Positions 8,224 through 15,637 of a stretch of DNA of 64,000 nucleotides are shown in pieces (position 1 is the stretch's first letter; every line of letters begins with the position of its first letter). The stretch is taken from NCBI GenBank assembly GCA_017519885.1, contig JAFWRO010000001.1:1-64000 (forward strand), in the 5' to 3' direction. This DNA comes from Liminaster sp017519885 (lineage in GTDB: Bacteria > Bacteroidota > Bacteroidia > Bacteroidales > UBA3663). The notes below the pieces were generated by a model. The model did no database searches. It saw only the letters and a program-made list of their open reading frames with translations, and was not told the origin of the DNA. Position numbers and translations under genes: made by a program.

Positions 8224-8342
8224 AACATAAATAGGAGGGAGAGGGGGAAGAAGGGCTGAGGGGTTAAACCTTTGGGTCTTTTTTGGGTCAAAGAAATGGT
8301 GAGCGCTGATAATTGTTATTTGAAAAATATTTATTGTGAATT

Positions 8343-9071
8343 ATGAAATATGCTTTAGTCACAGGAGGTAGCCGCGGCATTGGCCGTGCAGTGAGTGTCA
8401 AGTTGGCACAATTGGGCTACCATATTATTATTAATTATGTGAGCCGCACCGATGCTGCCGAAGAGACACTCCGCCTGGTGCGTGAGGCTGGTAGCGATGG
8501 CGAGATGCTGCAGTTCAATGTAGGCGACGCCGAACAGGTCAAGACGGCTCTCGAAGCCTGGCAGAATGCTCACGAGGATGAATACATCGAGGTGGTTGTC
8601 AACAATGCAGGCATTCGCCGCGACAACCTGATGGCCCTTATGCCAGCTGAAGACTGGTACAGCGTCATCAACGTTACGCTCGGAGGTTTCTACAACGTCA
8701 CGGCACCACTCATCCCACAGATGCAGTTCCACAAGTTCGGACGCATCATCAACATGGCCAGCGTGAGCGGCATCATGGGTATGCAGGGACAGACCAACTA
8801 CAGCGCTGCAAAGGGCGGCCTTGTTGCTGCCACCAAGGCACTCGCCAAGGAAGTTGCTCGTAAGAACATCACCGTCAATGCCGTTGCTCCTGGCTTCATC
8901 AAGACCGATATGGTGGAAGGCCTCGACGAGGCTGCCCTCAAGAAGACCATCCCCGCCAACCGTTTCGGTCAGCCCGAAGAGGTAGCAGAACTCGTTGCCT
9001 TCCTGGCTTCGCCCCAGGCTGGATACATTACGGGTAATGTCATCAGCATCAATGGAGGACTTTATACTTGA
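8343..9071 (+). CDS. 3-oxoacyl-ACP reductase (FabG-like short-chain dehydrogenase)
   Basis: A 242-residue classical SDR: TGGSRGIG cofactor motif at residues 7-14, NNAG at 87-90, and catalytic Ser140, Tyr153 and Lys157 (YSAAK). It reduces 3-ketoacyl-ACP to the 3-hydroxy form with NADPH, the step before the hotdog dehydratases encoded upstream. The terminal GNVISINGGLYT is typical of FabG. The genomic position suggests it is the pathway-specific reductase (ApeQ role) and not the housekeeping FabG. Confidence 0.88.
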   Translation: MKYALVTGGSRGIGRAVSVKLAQLGYHIIINYVSRTDAAEETLRLVREAGSDGEMLQFNVGDAEQVKTALEAWQNAHEDEYIEVVVNNAGIRRDNLMALMPAEDWYSVINVTLGGFYNVTAPLIPQMQFHKFGRIINMASVSGIMGMQGQTNYSAAKGGLVAATKALAKEVARKNITVNAVAPGFIKTDMVEGLDEAALKKTIPANRFGQPEEVAELVAFLASPQAGYITGNVISINGGLYT

Positions 9072-9093
9072 TGGGGATAGTTCCTGTTTTTTT

Positions 9094-9124
9094 ATAGTGA
9101 CTATAGTTACTATAGTGACTATAT
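9094..9124. repeat. Short 9-bp tandem repeat ATAGTNACT
   Basis: ATAGTGACT, ATAGTTACT and ATAGTGACT follow each other in the gap between fabG-like and the LolA-like gene. The block is also nearly palindromic. Confidence 0.7.
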
Positions 9125-9151
9125 TTGAATAACTCAAAAAGAAAAAAGAAA

Positions 9152-9802
9152 ATGAAAAGAATCATCCGCATAGTTGCAGTGGCCCTTGTGGCTTCGATAG
9201 CAGCCCTTACGACATCGGTTTCGACTGTCCAGGCACAGGACCAGGACGTGATGAAGCAGGCTATGGAGGGTTACAAGAAAATCAATTCGATGACGGCCTC
9301 GGTCAAGAAGACCACCCACAACACGATGCTTGCCAAGGATCAGGTTACGACAGGCACGTTCTACTTCAAGAAACCTGCCAAGATGTGTATTTCGACCAAT
9401 AGCGGCAAGGATAAGCTTGTCACCGATGGCGAGAAGTTCACCATCGTTCAGGATGGACAGGCATCGACCGCGTCGGGCAGTGGAAGTTCGTCGCTCGGTC
9501 CCTTGGTAAATGCCATCAAGAATATCACCAGCGGCAACGAGGATACCGACCTCAGCGATGTGGCAGACATCGATATGGAGCGCGATGCCAACAGTATGAC
9601 AATGACCATCACGCCCATCACAAGCAATGCTGCCGAGCGTCGCAAACTCGTCTATCAGTCGTTTGTCATCGTCATCGATACCAAGGCAGGTGAATTGCGC
9701 AGCGTGCGCCTCAATGGCAAGTCGGGCAACTACGATCTGTATGAGTTCTCGAACTACAAGATGGATGCTGCTGTAGCGGACTCGGTGTTTGAGGTGAAAT
9801 GA
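9152..9802 (+). CDS. LolA-like outer membrane lipoprotein carrier
   Basis: About 216 residues from the ATG at 9152, which starts the signal peptide MKRIIRIVAVALVASIAAL; an upstream TTG at 9125 is less likely. After cleavage near AQAQD, the body (MTASVKKTTHNTMLAKDQVTTGTFYFKKPAKMCI) follows the LolA pattern of a half-barrel with an early beta-strand of FxQ/KKP type. LolA-fold proteins carry lipids or lipoproteins through the periplasm, and aryl polyene clusters often encode one. It overlaps the thioesterase gene by 4 bp (ATGA), so the two are translationally coupled. Confidence 0.75.
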   Translation: MKRIIRIVAVALVASIAALTTSVSTVQAQDQDVMKQAMEGYKKINSMTASVKKTTHNTMLAKDQVTTGTFYFKKPAKMCISTNSGKDKLVTDGEKFTIVQDGQASTASGSGSSSLGPLVNAIKNITSGNEDTDLSDVADIDMERDANSMTMTITPITSNAAERRKLVYQSFVIVIDTKAGELRSVRLNGKSGNYDLYEFSNYKMDAAVADSVFEVK

Positions 9803-10224
9803 AACTGGAAGACGTTATAAAGATTCCTGTCAAGTTCAGTGAGATTGACTCGATGGGACGTGCGTGGCATGGCTCCTACATCAAGTACATGGAGGATGGC
9901 CGTGAGGCGTTCGGTCGTCACTTCCCCGGCATAGGTTATGCCGACATGGTGAAGGCTGGCATCCTGGCGCCCATCGTCGATGTGCACGTCAAGTACTATG
10001 GACCCTTGGAACTGAACGATGTGGCCGTGATACGCACCACCTACGTTCCGAAGTTGGGCGCACGTCTTGACTTTCGCTACGAGATTCGCCGTGAACGTGA
10101 CGATGCCCTTTGCTGCAGGGCATCCACCATCCAACTCTTCATCGACCAGAAGCAGCAACTTATGCTCGACGAACCCCAGTACTACATCGACTGGAAGCAG
10201 CGCAATGGTGTAGTGATTGATTAG
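9799..10224 (+). CDS. 4HBT-type acyl thioesterase
   Basis: A 141-residue hotdog protein. The N-terminal KFSEIDSMGRAWHGSYIKYMEDGREAF matches the 4-hydroxybenzoyl-CoA thioesterase motif (D-x-x-G-x-x-x-(H/N)-x-x-Y-x-x-x-x-(E/D)), with Asp17 the expected catalytic acid position. It likely hydrolyses or edits an acyl-ACP or acyl-CoA thioester in the polyene-type pathway. It is coupled by a 4-bp overlap to the LolA-like gene and is the last gene of the run. Confidence 0.82.
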   Translation: MKLEDVIKIPVKFSEIDSMGRAWHGSYIKYMEDGREAFGRHFPGIGYADMVKAGILAPIVDVHVKYYGPLELNDVAVIRTTYVPKLGARLDFRYEIRRERDDALCCRASTIQLFIDQKQQLMLDEPQYYIDWKQRNGVVID

Positions 10225-10250
10225 GATTTTGCTCCAATAATATTTGTACG

Positions 10251-10838
10251 ATGGACTATATTGCACATTATAACAGTCCCCTTGGAGGCATTATGATGGC
10301 TTCCGAGGGGACTGCGCTTGTCGGACTTTGGTTCGAAGGGCAGAAGTACTTTGCCGATACCCTTCTTTGCCCTGAGAATGAGGAACGACCCGAACTGCCT
10401 ATCTTTGAGCAGATGAGGCGTTGGCTCGACACCTATTTCGAGGGCAAGGATCCTGGCTTCACACCACCCATTGTGATGCGCACGAACAGTGACTTCCGAC
10501 GGCAGGTGTGGGAACAACTGCTCACCATTCCTTTTGGACGCACATTGACCTATGGAGACATAGCACGGCGCATCGCTACAGAACGCGGGCTTCCGTCGAT
10601 GTCGGCACAGGCGGTGGGTGGAGCGGTCGGACACAACCCTATTTCGATCATCGTTCCCTGCCATCGTGTGGTGGGTGCGAATGGCTCGCTCACAGGGTAT
10701 GCGGGCGGTATCGAGCTCAAGGCGCTTCTCCTGAAAAATGAAGGGAGTTTTACAACTTCATCACGCGTTTCATCTCCAGGTTCTCGTAGCCCTCAGGGCA
10801 GTGGGTGGAGAGATAGACGGTGGGATTCTGCTGAATGA
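10251..10838 (+). CDS. ogt: Methylated-DNA-protein cysteine methyltransferase
   Basis: A DNA repair suicide enzyme that takes the alkyl group from O6-alkylguanine onto Cys137 in the motif IVPCHRVVG. The N-terminal YNSPLGGIMMASEG and the wing RTLTYGDIA are standard Ogt features. The recognised family body ends near ALLLKNEG at about residue 164; the remaining roughly 31 residues are Ser/Arg-rich and read through into the 3' end of the convergent MBL gene (overlap 10750-10838). The original stop may have been lost or the tail may be dispensable. Confidence 0.9.
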   Translation: MDYIAHYNSPLGGIMMASEGTALVGLWFEGQKYFADTLLCPENEERPELPIFEQMRRWLDTYFEGKDPGFTPPIVMRTNSDFRRQVWEQLLTIPFGRTLTYGDIARRIATERGLPSMSAQAVGGAVGHNPISIIVPCHRVVGANGSLTGYAGGIELKALLLKNEGSFTTSSRVSSPGSRSPQGSGWRDRRWDSAE

Positions 10839-11499
10839 ACTCGCGAACACGGTCGAGGGTCACGCGGGCTGCAGCCTTGTCCTCGAAGACGATGCTCAGT
10901 TTGTTGGCCTTCAAGGCAGCATCGCAGTAGGTCACATCGCCGTGGAACATGTAGAAGAGTCCGTCGCATTCAAGGATGATGATGCTGTTGCCCTTGGTGT
11001 GTCCCTTGGCCTCGATGAACCAAAGACCATCGATGATCTTTTCGGCACGTGGGAAGTTCTTGAACGAGTCGTTATAAGCAGCACGAACCACATTGCCGCC
11101 TACTGGCAGTTTCATTGCATCGGCATCCTCGGGCGAAATGTAGATCTTGGCATTCGGGAAGAGCGCGATGGCATCGGTGTGGTCGGGATGCTTGTGGGTG
11201 ATGAGGATGCGGGTCACCTGTTCAGGCTTATAGCCCAAAGCCTCGAAGGCTGTCATAAAGTCGGCAATGGGTTCGCCCATATAGAGCGGAGCGCCCAACT
11301 TCTTGGCTGGAGCGGGGAAGCCGGCCTTGAAGCCTGTATCGACGAGTATCACTTCGTCACCCGTGTCGATGAGGAAGTTCTGTAGGCTGCTGCGGTAGAT
11401 GATCTGTTCGTCGAAGGCCTCCTTGCCCTCTTCGCCTCCAAAGGCAAACGGCTGGTTCATGAAACCGCCGTCGAACATACGGATAGCTTTGATCTCCAT
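10750..11499 (-). CDS. MBL-fold metallohydrolase, N-acyl-homoserine-lactonase-like
   Basis: A 249-residue metallo-beta-lactamase-fold hydrolase with the dinuclear zinc motif HKHPDH (His102, His104, Asp106, His107), a later His in EAKGHTKGNS, and Asp in FHGDVTY. The overall layout (DTG...DTGFK early, THKHPDH, AKGHT) is that of the lactonase-like subgroup, but substrates in this family vary widely and no lactonase function is claimed. It follows the 57-residue winged-helix-like gene by 9 bp and overlaps ogt at its 3' end. Confidence 0.8.
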   Translation of the reverse strand: MEIKAIRMFDGGFMNQPFAFGGEEGKEAFDEQIIYRSSLQNFLIDTGDEVILVDTGFKAGFPAPAKKLGAPLYMGEPIADFMTAFEALGYKPEQVTRILITHKHPDHTDAIALFPNAKIYISPEDADAMKLPVGGNVVRAAYNDSFKNFPRAEKIIDGLWFIEAKGHTKGNSIIILECDGLFYMFHGDVTYCDAALKANKLSIVFEDKAAARVTLDRVREFIQQNPTVYLSTHCPEGYENLEMKRVMKL

Positions 11500-11508
11500 G
11501 GCTTGCGG

Positions 11509-11682
11509 TTATTTGGCGGGTTCCCACTTGCAACGGACGGGCGATACGATGGCGCCCTCCTTCTTCAGTTCGGCAAAAGCCTTGTCCACTTCCTTGCGGT
11601 CGGCACCCAGTGCCTTGGTCACGTCACCTGCCGAGACGGGTTTGCCAGCCTCGCGCATAGCTTGTAATACTTTTTCTTTCAT
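11509..11682 (-). CDS. 57-residue winged-helix-like protein
   Basis: A small ORF with ATG at 11682 and TAA at 11511-11509. The protein is Lys/Glu-rich: MKEKVLQAMREAGKP, then VSAGDVTKALGADRKEVDKAF and ELKKEGAIVSP, which reads as helix, turn, recognition-like helix and the start of a wing, as in MarR/ArsR-type minimal DNA-binding domains. No effector domain is present. It sits 9 bp upstream of the MBL gene in the same direction and may regulate it. DNA binding is inferred only from the predicted fold. Confidence 0.7.
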   Translation of the reverse strand: MKEKVLQAMREAGKPVSAGDVTKALGADRKEVDKAFAELKKEGAIVSPVRCKWEPAK

Positions 11683-11711
11683 GATGGTAGTGATTAAGTT
11701 TAGTTTATAAA

Positions 11712-12473
11712 TTAGAAACTCAGATAGAGTCCTGCGGTAGCATAGATGGGGTAAAGAGTCTGCTCCACGGTCTTGAAGTCCTTGTCGAAGATACCGGTCA
11801 GACCCCAGTTAATATCGGTCATGATGCCGATGTGCTTGGCAAGGCGCCAGTCGAAGCCCATAGCGACTCCAAATTGACGATCCAGCATCTCGTCGCTGAA
11901 GTCGTAGGTAGCCCATTCGCCTTCCTTGGCTCCCATATCGACGCGTTGGCCGGTGGGATCGCCCTGGCGCAGGTAACCATCGGAGGCAATGCCGCTGAAA
12001 TCCTTGTCCAAAAGGAACGAGATGTACGGGCCGACCTTCCAGGTAACCCTGTTCCCCAGACGGCATGTAAGCATGACGGGGACGGTCAGCATCTTCTGCG
12101 TCACTTCCTGCTTGACGTGACCTGTGAAGAGGCCTTCGATACGGCTGTCGCCTTTCACTACCTCCATACGGTAGCCCTTGGTGGTCACCTCGGCGTCCAT
12201 CGCCTTGTTCTCGTAGTGCAAACCGGCCATTATTCCCCAGCTACCTATCAAAGACAGTTTCAGGTCGGCTCCAGCCATAATCGAAGCTGTGGGTCGGAAG
12301 GCATCGATGCTGCGAATGGTGGCGGGAATGCCGAGAGGGGCTGTGCCACCGATGCTATAGCCTGCACGTGCTATCACTTCAACTTTCTTCTTCTTGCTGT
12401 CGGGATCGGCACCAAAGGCATTGCTTGCGAGTAGTAAAGTGCAGACCAAACAGATGATGATATTCTTTTTCAT
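11712..12473 (-). CDS. Outer membrane beta-barrel protein
   Basis: About 253 residues from MKKNIIICLVCTLLLASNAFG; the next ATG upstream (12485) overlaps the preceding gene's stop. After the signal peptide the chain alternates hydrophobic and polar residues (VEVIARAGYSIGG, SIMAGADLKLSLIGSWGIMAGLHYE), and it ends in an aromatic (GLYLSF), the usual signature for BAM-assembled barrels, similar to the PorT/OmpA-like eight-strand family. Function is unknown. It follows the PCMD-type lipoprotein gene on the same strand and may be a partner of it. Confidence 0.75.
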   Translation of the reverse strand: MKKNIIICLVCTLLLASNAFGADPDSKKKKVEVIARAGYSIGGTAPLGIPATIRSIDAFRPTASIMAGADLKLSLIGSWGIMAGLHYENKAMDAEVTTKGYRMEVVKGDSRIEGLFTGHVKQEVTQKMLTVPVMLTCRLGNRVTWKVGPYISFLLDKDFSGIASDGYLRQGDPTGQRVDMGAKEGEWATYDFSDEMLDRQFGVAMGFDWRLAKHIGIMTDINWGLTGIFDKDFKTVEQTLYPIYATAGLYLSF

Positions 12474-12481
12474 GATTCGTG

Positions 12482-13639
12482 TCAATCGTTATCAGTATTT
12501 TCAAATGTCATTTCCACTTCATCGATAAGAAGTTCGCTTCCAATGGCGCCTTCGAACGATGCACCATCCTTGCTCGACGAGAAGACGAGAGTTATGCTGT
12601 ATCCTTGTGCGGCAAGTATCACATCGTCAGCTTCATTGCCTTCGAAGAACATTTCGAAGCGAGTCCACTCGCTGGTAGGAGGTAGGGTGGCCACTTCGGC
12701 CTTCTTTACGATGAACGGGCTAGAGAGCACGTCGTCGCCGTAGAGTAAAACGTCGTTGCCTTCATTGTCCTTGTTGCGATAGAAGACGGCATAGATGCTC
12801 GCTTCGTCGGTACGATTGGGGTACTTGTTCATTTCCATATCGGTGAAGACGGGGCCTGGAGTGTATTTGTAGTAACCAGTCACACGAATGGGTACACGGT
12901 CGATGGGGCGACCGAACTCAGTAGCCTTGAGAGGTTCGAACAAAACTTTCTCGGGGACGAATCGGCCGATGAAGAGGTTGCCGGCAGCGATGGGTTTGTG
13001 GAATGCCTCGCCAAGTGGACCGGCACTCTGCGTGTTGAGGCAGACACCACGGCCAGCATAACCATTGGGCGTGGAGTAGGTGGGCTGCTCTTCGGCCTTG
13101 GAATTCGTCTTGATAAGGATGGCGCCGGGGTTGCCTGATGCCCAGATGTTGTGGTGGGTGCCCGACTGATCGACTTCGTAGAACTCGTGGTAGTAGTTGG
13201 AACTCGACTGGATGGTCTCGTAGTTTTCGAAACTGAATTTATAGGTGGGCATAGTAGCCTCCTTGAACGTCACTTTGTACTCGCGTTTCCATTCGCCATC
13301 CTCGGAGGTGACAACATAAGTCACAGGGCCTTTGGTGAAATCCTGTTCCGAACCGCTGGCTGGCTCGATGGTCGCCCCTTCGGTGATGTTGAAGCTGACG
13401 GGCAGCCGCTTTGGGAGGGAGATGAGCGAACGCACAGTGAAAACCAACTCCTTCTCGGCGGTCGAGATATTCTCCAGTTGCATCTGTGATGGACGGATGA
13501 AGTATTGTGCGTACTGGTCACCTTCCACCCATGCGCTCACGATGTCACATTCTGTGTTGGGCAGTTCGTCCTTGATGCACGAAGACAGCATCAAGGCAGA
13601 TAGCAATACGATAATTGAATAAGCTGAAAAGTTTTTCAT
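12482..13639 (-). CDS. PCMD-type surface lipoprotein
   Basis: A 385-residue lipoprotein with lipobox LMLSSC (Cys21). The residues after the cysteine, IKDEL, resemble the lipoprotein surface-export signal K-(D/E)2. An N-terminal Ig-like part (about 40-130, ending EWKREYKVTFKEA) precedes a jelly-roll-like region (YAGRGVCLNTQSAGPLGEAF, RVPIRVTGYYKYTPGP, EGAIGSELLIDEVEM) that fits the PCMD (putative carbohydrate metabolism) domain of Bacteroidetes. It probably binds or handles glycans at the cell surface; no enzyme activity can be read. Confidence 0.75.
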   Translation of the reverse strand: MKNFSAYSIIVLLSALMLSSCIKDELPNTECDIVSAWVEGDQYAQYFIRPSQMQLENISTAEKELVFTVRSLISLPKRLPVSFNITEGATIEPASGSEQDFTKGPVTYVVTSEDGEWKREYKVTFKEATMPTYKFSFENYETIQSSSNYYHEFYEVDQSGTHHNIWASGNPGAILIKTNSKAEEQPTYSTPNGYAGRGVCLNTQSAGPLGEAFHKPIAAGNLFIGRFVPEKVLFEPLKATEFGRPIDRVPIRVTGYYKYTPGPVFTDMEMNKYPNRTDEASIYAVFYRNKDNEGNDVLLYGDDVLSSPFIVKKAEVATLPPTSEWTRFEMFFEGNEADDVILAAQGYSITLVFSSSKDGASFEGAIGSELLIDEVEMTFENTDND

Positions 13640-13670
13640 ATCATAAAAAGTAAAAATTGTTTTATAGATG

Positions 13671-13678
13671 CAAAGATA
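13671..13678 (-). promoter_or_regulatory. -7 box of the PCMD lipoprotein gene
   Basis: TATCTTTG on the minus strand, 31 nt before the ATG at 13639. No clear -33 element at 20 nt spacing. Confidence 0.55.
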
Positions 13679-13853
13679 AGTCTTTTATTCGGTAGTTATT
13701 CATCAACGACTCAAAAAAATGACGAAAACGCCTTATTTTCTTCGCCATTTTCTTTCTTTTCTATACTCTATAATACAATTTTGCTTGATTCATGCTTGTT
13801 TTTACACTCGGTTAATAGTTCATTCATAAACAAGGTATTCTACTTGATGCTCG

Positions 13854-14262
13854 GGTCCAATTCACTAACGTAAATTGGACCCATCCAATCGCGTCGGTCC
13901 AATTCCTTAACGTAAATTGGACCCATCCAACCGCGTCGGTCCAATTCTCTAACGTAAATTGGATCCATCCGATTGCATCGGTCCAATTCACTAACGTAAA
14001 TTGGACTCATCCAATCGTGTCGGTCCAATTCACTAACGTAAATTGGACTTATCCGATTGCATCGGTCCAATTCTCTAAAGTAAATTGGACTCATCCAATC
14101 GCGCCGGTCCAATTCTCTAACGTAAATTGGACTTATCCAACCGCATCGGTCCAATTCACTAACGTAAATTGGACTCATCCAACCGCATCGGTCCAATTCA
14201 CTAACGTAAATTGGACTCATCCGATCGTGTCGGTCCAATTCACTAACGTAAATTGGACTTAT
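13854..14262. repeat. Array A: ten 42-bp units with an internal dyad
   Basis: Units start at 13854, 13896, 13938, 13980, 14022, 14064, 14106, 14148, 14190 and 14232 with exact 42-bp spacing. Each holds GTCCAATT, a 10-bp centre (about CACTAACGTA), the inverted arm AATTGGAC, then a 16-bp linker. Nearly all variation is in the linker (CCATCCAATCGCGTCG type) and consists almost entirely of transitions; the arms are almost invariant. The last unit decays after its dyad. The array lies between the divergent PCMD lipoprotein gene and the 6S-like RNA. Because 42 is a multiple of three, several frames on both strands are open as 14-residue repeats, which is not taken as evidence of coding. Confidence 0.95.
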
Positions 14263-14544
14263 GCGATTAAACAATTATCATTCTTTTTTCAGAGTGGCAA
14301 GCTTTACCCATCGGCTAATTAAGGTTGCTTAAAAACAATTACAATTTGTGTAAGAATTGATGTTGTTTGGCTTTGTGCAATCGGTTGTTTTTGCTATTAT
14401 AGCCATTTTCTATTATTTTTTTTCACTTATTTTTACCATTGTATTGTTTTTTTTATCATCTTTGCATCGTCTAAGGAATGGAATTCGCATTTTTCGTTTT
14501 CTCTACCTTAGCATATAAACAAGAAGGCGTTTTTCGCTGTCCAT
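14263..14544. other. AT-rich gene-free spacer
   Basis: Long T runs and no coding frame. It contains CATCTTTG (14456-14463) and TACCTTAG (14504-14511), each one base from the -7 consensus; either could drive the RNA that follows. Confidence 0.4.
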
Positions 14545-14716
14545 GTGGTAAAACCTAGGAAATTTTAGCAGCTGGATAGATGACAAACACTTCTCGTTCG
14601 GCATAGTATATGTAGACCTTATCACTTAGTGGTAATGTTTGTTCATGTATATGACCGGGCGTGGAGTATTGTTTCCTATCATCTTCGCTGCAACGGTTTT
14701 CCTAGGACCTTACCAC
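14545..14716 (+). ncRNA. Rod-shaped structured RNA, probable 6S RNA (Bacteroidetes type)
   Basis: Ends pair strongly: GTGGTAA (14545-14551) with TTACCAC (14710-14716), and CCTAGGAAA (14554-14562) with TTTCCTAGG (14698-14706). Further in, GCAGC pairs with GCTGC, GATAG with CTATC, and an apical hairpin TTATCAC-TTA-GTGGTAA is extended by ATATG with CATGT. Between these helices are asymmetric bubbles. A long unbranched rod of about 170 nt with a central open region followed by a terminator is the architecture of 6S RNA, which mimics an open promoter and sequesters RNA polymerase. No gene in it is coding. The assignment is structural; a 6S-Flavo covariance model would decide. Confidence 0.55.
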
Positions 14717-14720
14717 AGAG

Positions 14721-14750
14721 GACGTGAAACAAGATTCCACGTCTTTTTTT
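14721..14750 (+). terminator. Terminator of the 6S-like RNA
   Basis: GACGTG (14721-14726) pairs with CACGTC (14738-14743), followed by seven T. It directly follows the closing stem of the structured RNA. Confidence 0.7.
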
Positions 14751-14804
14751 ATTGTATATTGCCGGAGTTTGGGAATCTTGGAGGCGCAAAACCGTGAGAA
14801 AAAC

Positions 14805-15590
14805 ATGAAAAGGATTATTTTTTTCTTCTTGCTTATCCAAACATTCTTTTGTTGTTTAGGTCAGTCTCAAGGTAGTAAAACCTACAAAGTAGGTGACATA
14901 TCTTTTAAGATGGTATTTGTGCAAGGTGGTACCTTTATGATGGGCCATACAGTAGAACAAGGTAGCGACTGTCAGCAAAATGGTGCTGACCGACCAGCCC
15001 ATAAAGTTACGTTGAGTGATTTTTGCATTGGAGAAACAGAAGTTACACAGGCTTTATGGGTTGCAGTAATGGGGGATAAAACACCTTTTGAAAAGACAGA
15101 TGATAATATCCCTGCAAATAATGTCAATTGGCAAGAGTGCATGGAATTCATCAGTCGTTTAAATGAGCTTACAGGTGAGAACTTTCGACTTCCTACTGAA
15201 GCTGAATGGGAGTTTTCTGCAAGAGGTGGAGTGAAAAGTAAGGGATATAGATACCCAGGCAGCAGGAACCTGGATGAAGTAGCATGGTTGAATCATTGGG
15301 TTCCTAACATCTTGCATGATGTGGCAACTAAGAAACCCAATGAACTTGGCATATATGATATGTTGGGAAACGTTGACGAATGGTGTGCTGACTATTGGGA
15401 TTTTTATCTTGAGGAGTGGATTGTAAGACCGCAGATAGACCCTAAGGGACCAGATGGCCCAAGAGGCAGGGAGGTAGCAAGAAGAGTAATACGCGGATAC
15501 AATGGTGTGGATTATAATCATATCTCCATTAGACGCTATAAATACTACTCTAGAAGAGACCCTGATGTTGGTTTCAGATTGGCACTTTAG
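14805..15590 (+). CDS. Exported SUMF1/FGE-sulfatase-fold protein (first copy)
   Basis: About 261 residues from MKRIIFFFLLIQTFFCCLGQ, a signal peptide; an earlier in-frame ATG at 14724 overlaps the terminator hairpin. The family hallmarks are clear: FVQGGTFMMG, a GETEVTQALWVAVMGD segment, NNVNWQECMEFISRLNELTGENFRLPTEAEWEFSARGG, and the C-terminal VGFRLAL. This C-type-lectin-like fold occurs in formylglycine-generating enzymes and in non-enzymatic binding proteins. The paired catalytic cysteines of bacterial FGE are not apparent, so a binding or scaffold role is more likely. A homologue follows 47 bp later. Confidence 0.85.
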   Translation: MKRIIFFFLLIQTFFCCLGQSQGSKTYKVGDISFKMVFVQGGTFMMGHTVEQGSDCQQNGADRPAHKVTLSDFCIGETEVTQALWVAVMGDKTPFEKTDDNIPANNVNWQECMEFISRLNELTGENFRLPTEAEWEFSARGGVKSKGYRYPGSRNLDEVAWLNHWVPNILHDVATKKPNELGIYDMLGNVDEWCADYWDFYLEEWIVRPQIDPKGPDGPRGREVARRVIRGYNGVDYNHISIRRYKYYSRRDPDVGFRLAL

Positions 15591-15637
15591 TTTGTATAGT
15601 TATTTGTTTTTAGTATATATTTCAAATGTCAACAATT

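Noticed and set aside
13854..14262. Array A as a CRISPR
   Set aside because: The unit is 42 bp throughout with near-identical linkers, not unique spacers; there are no cas genes.
13840..14274. Array A frames as a 144-residue or 101-residue repeat protein
   Set aside because: Frames are open on both strands because 42 is divisible by three. Changes between units are not biased to synonymous positions, and no start with leader or signal is seen.
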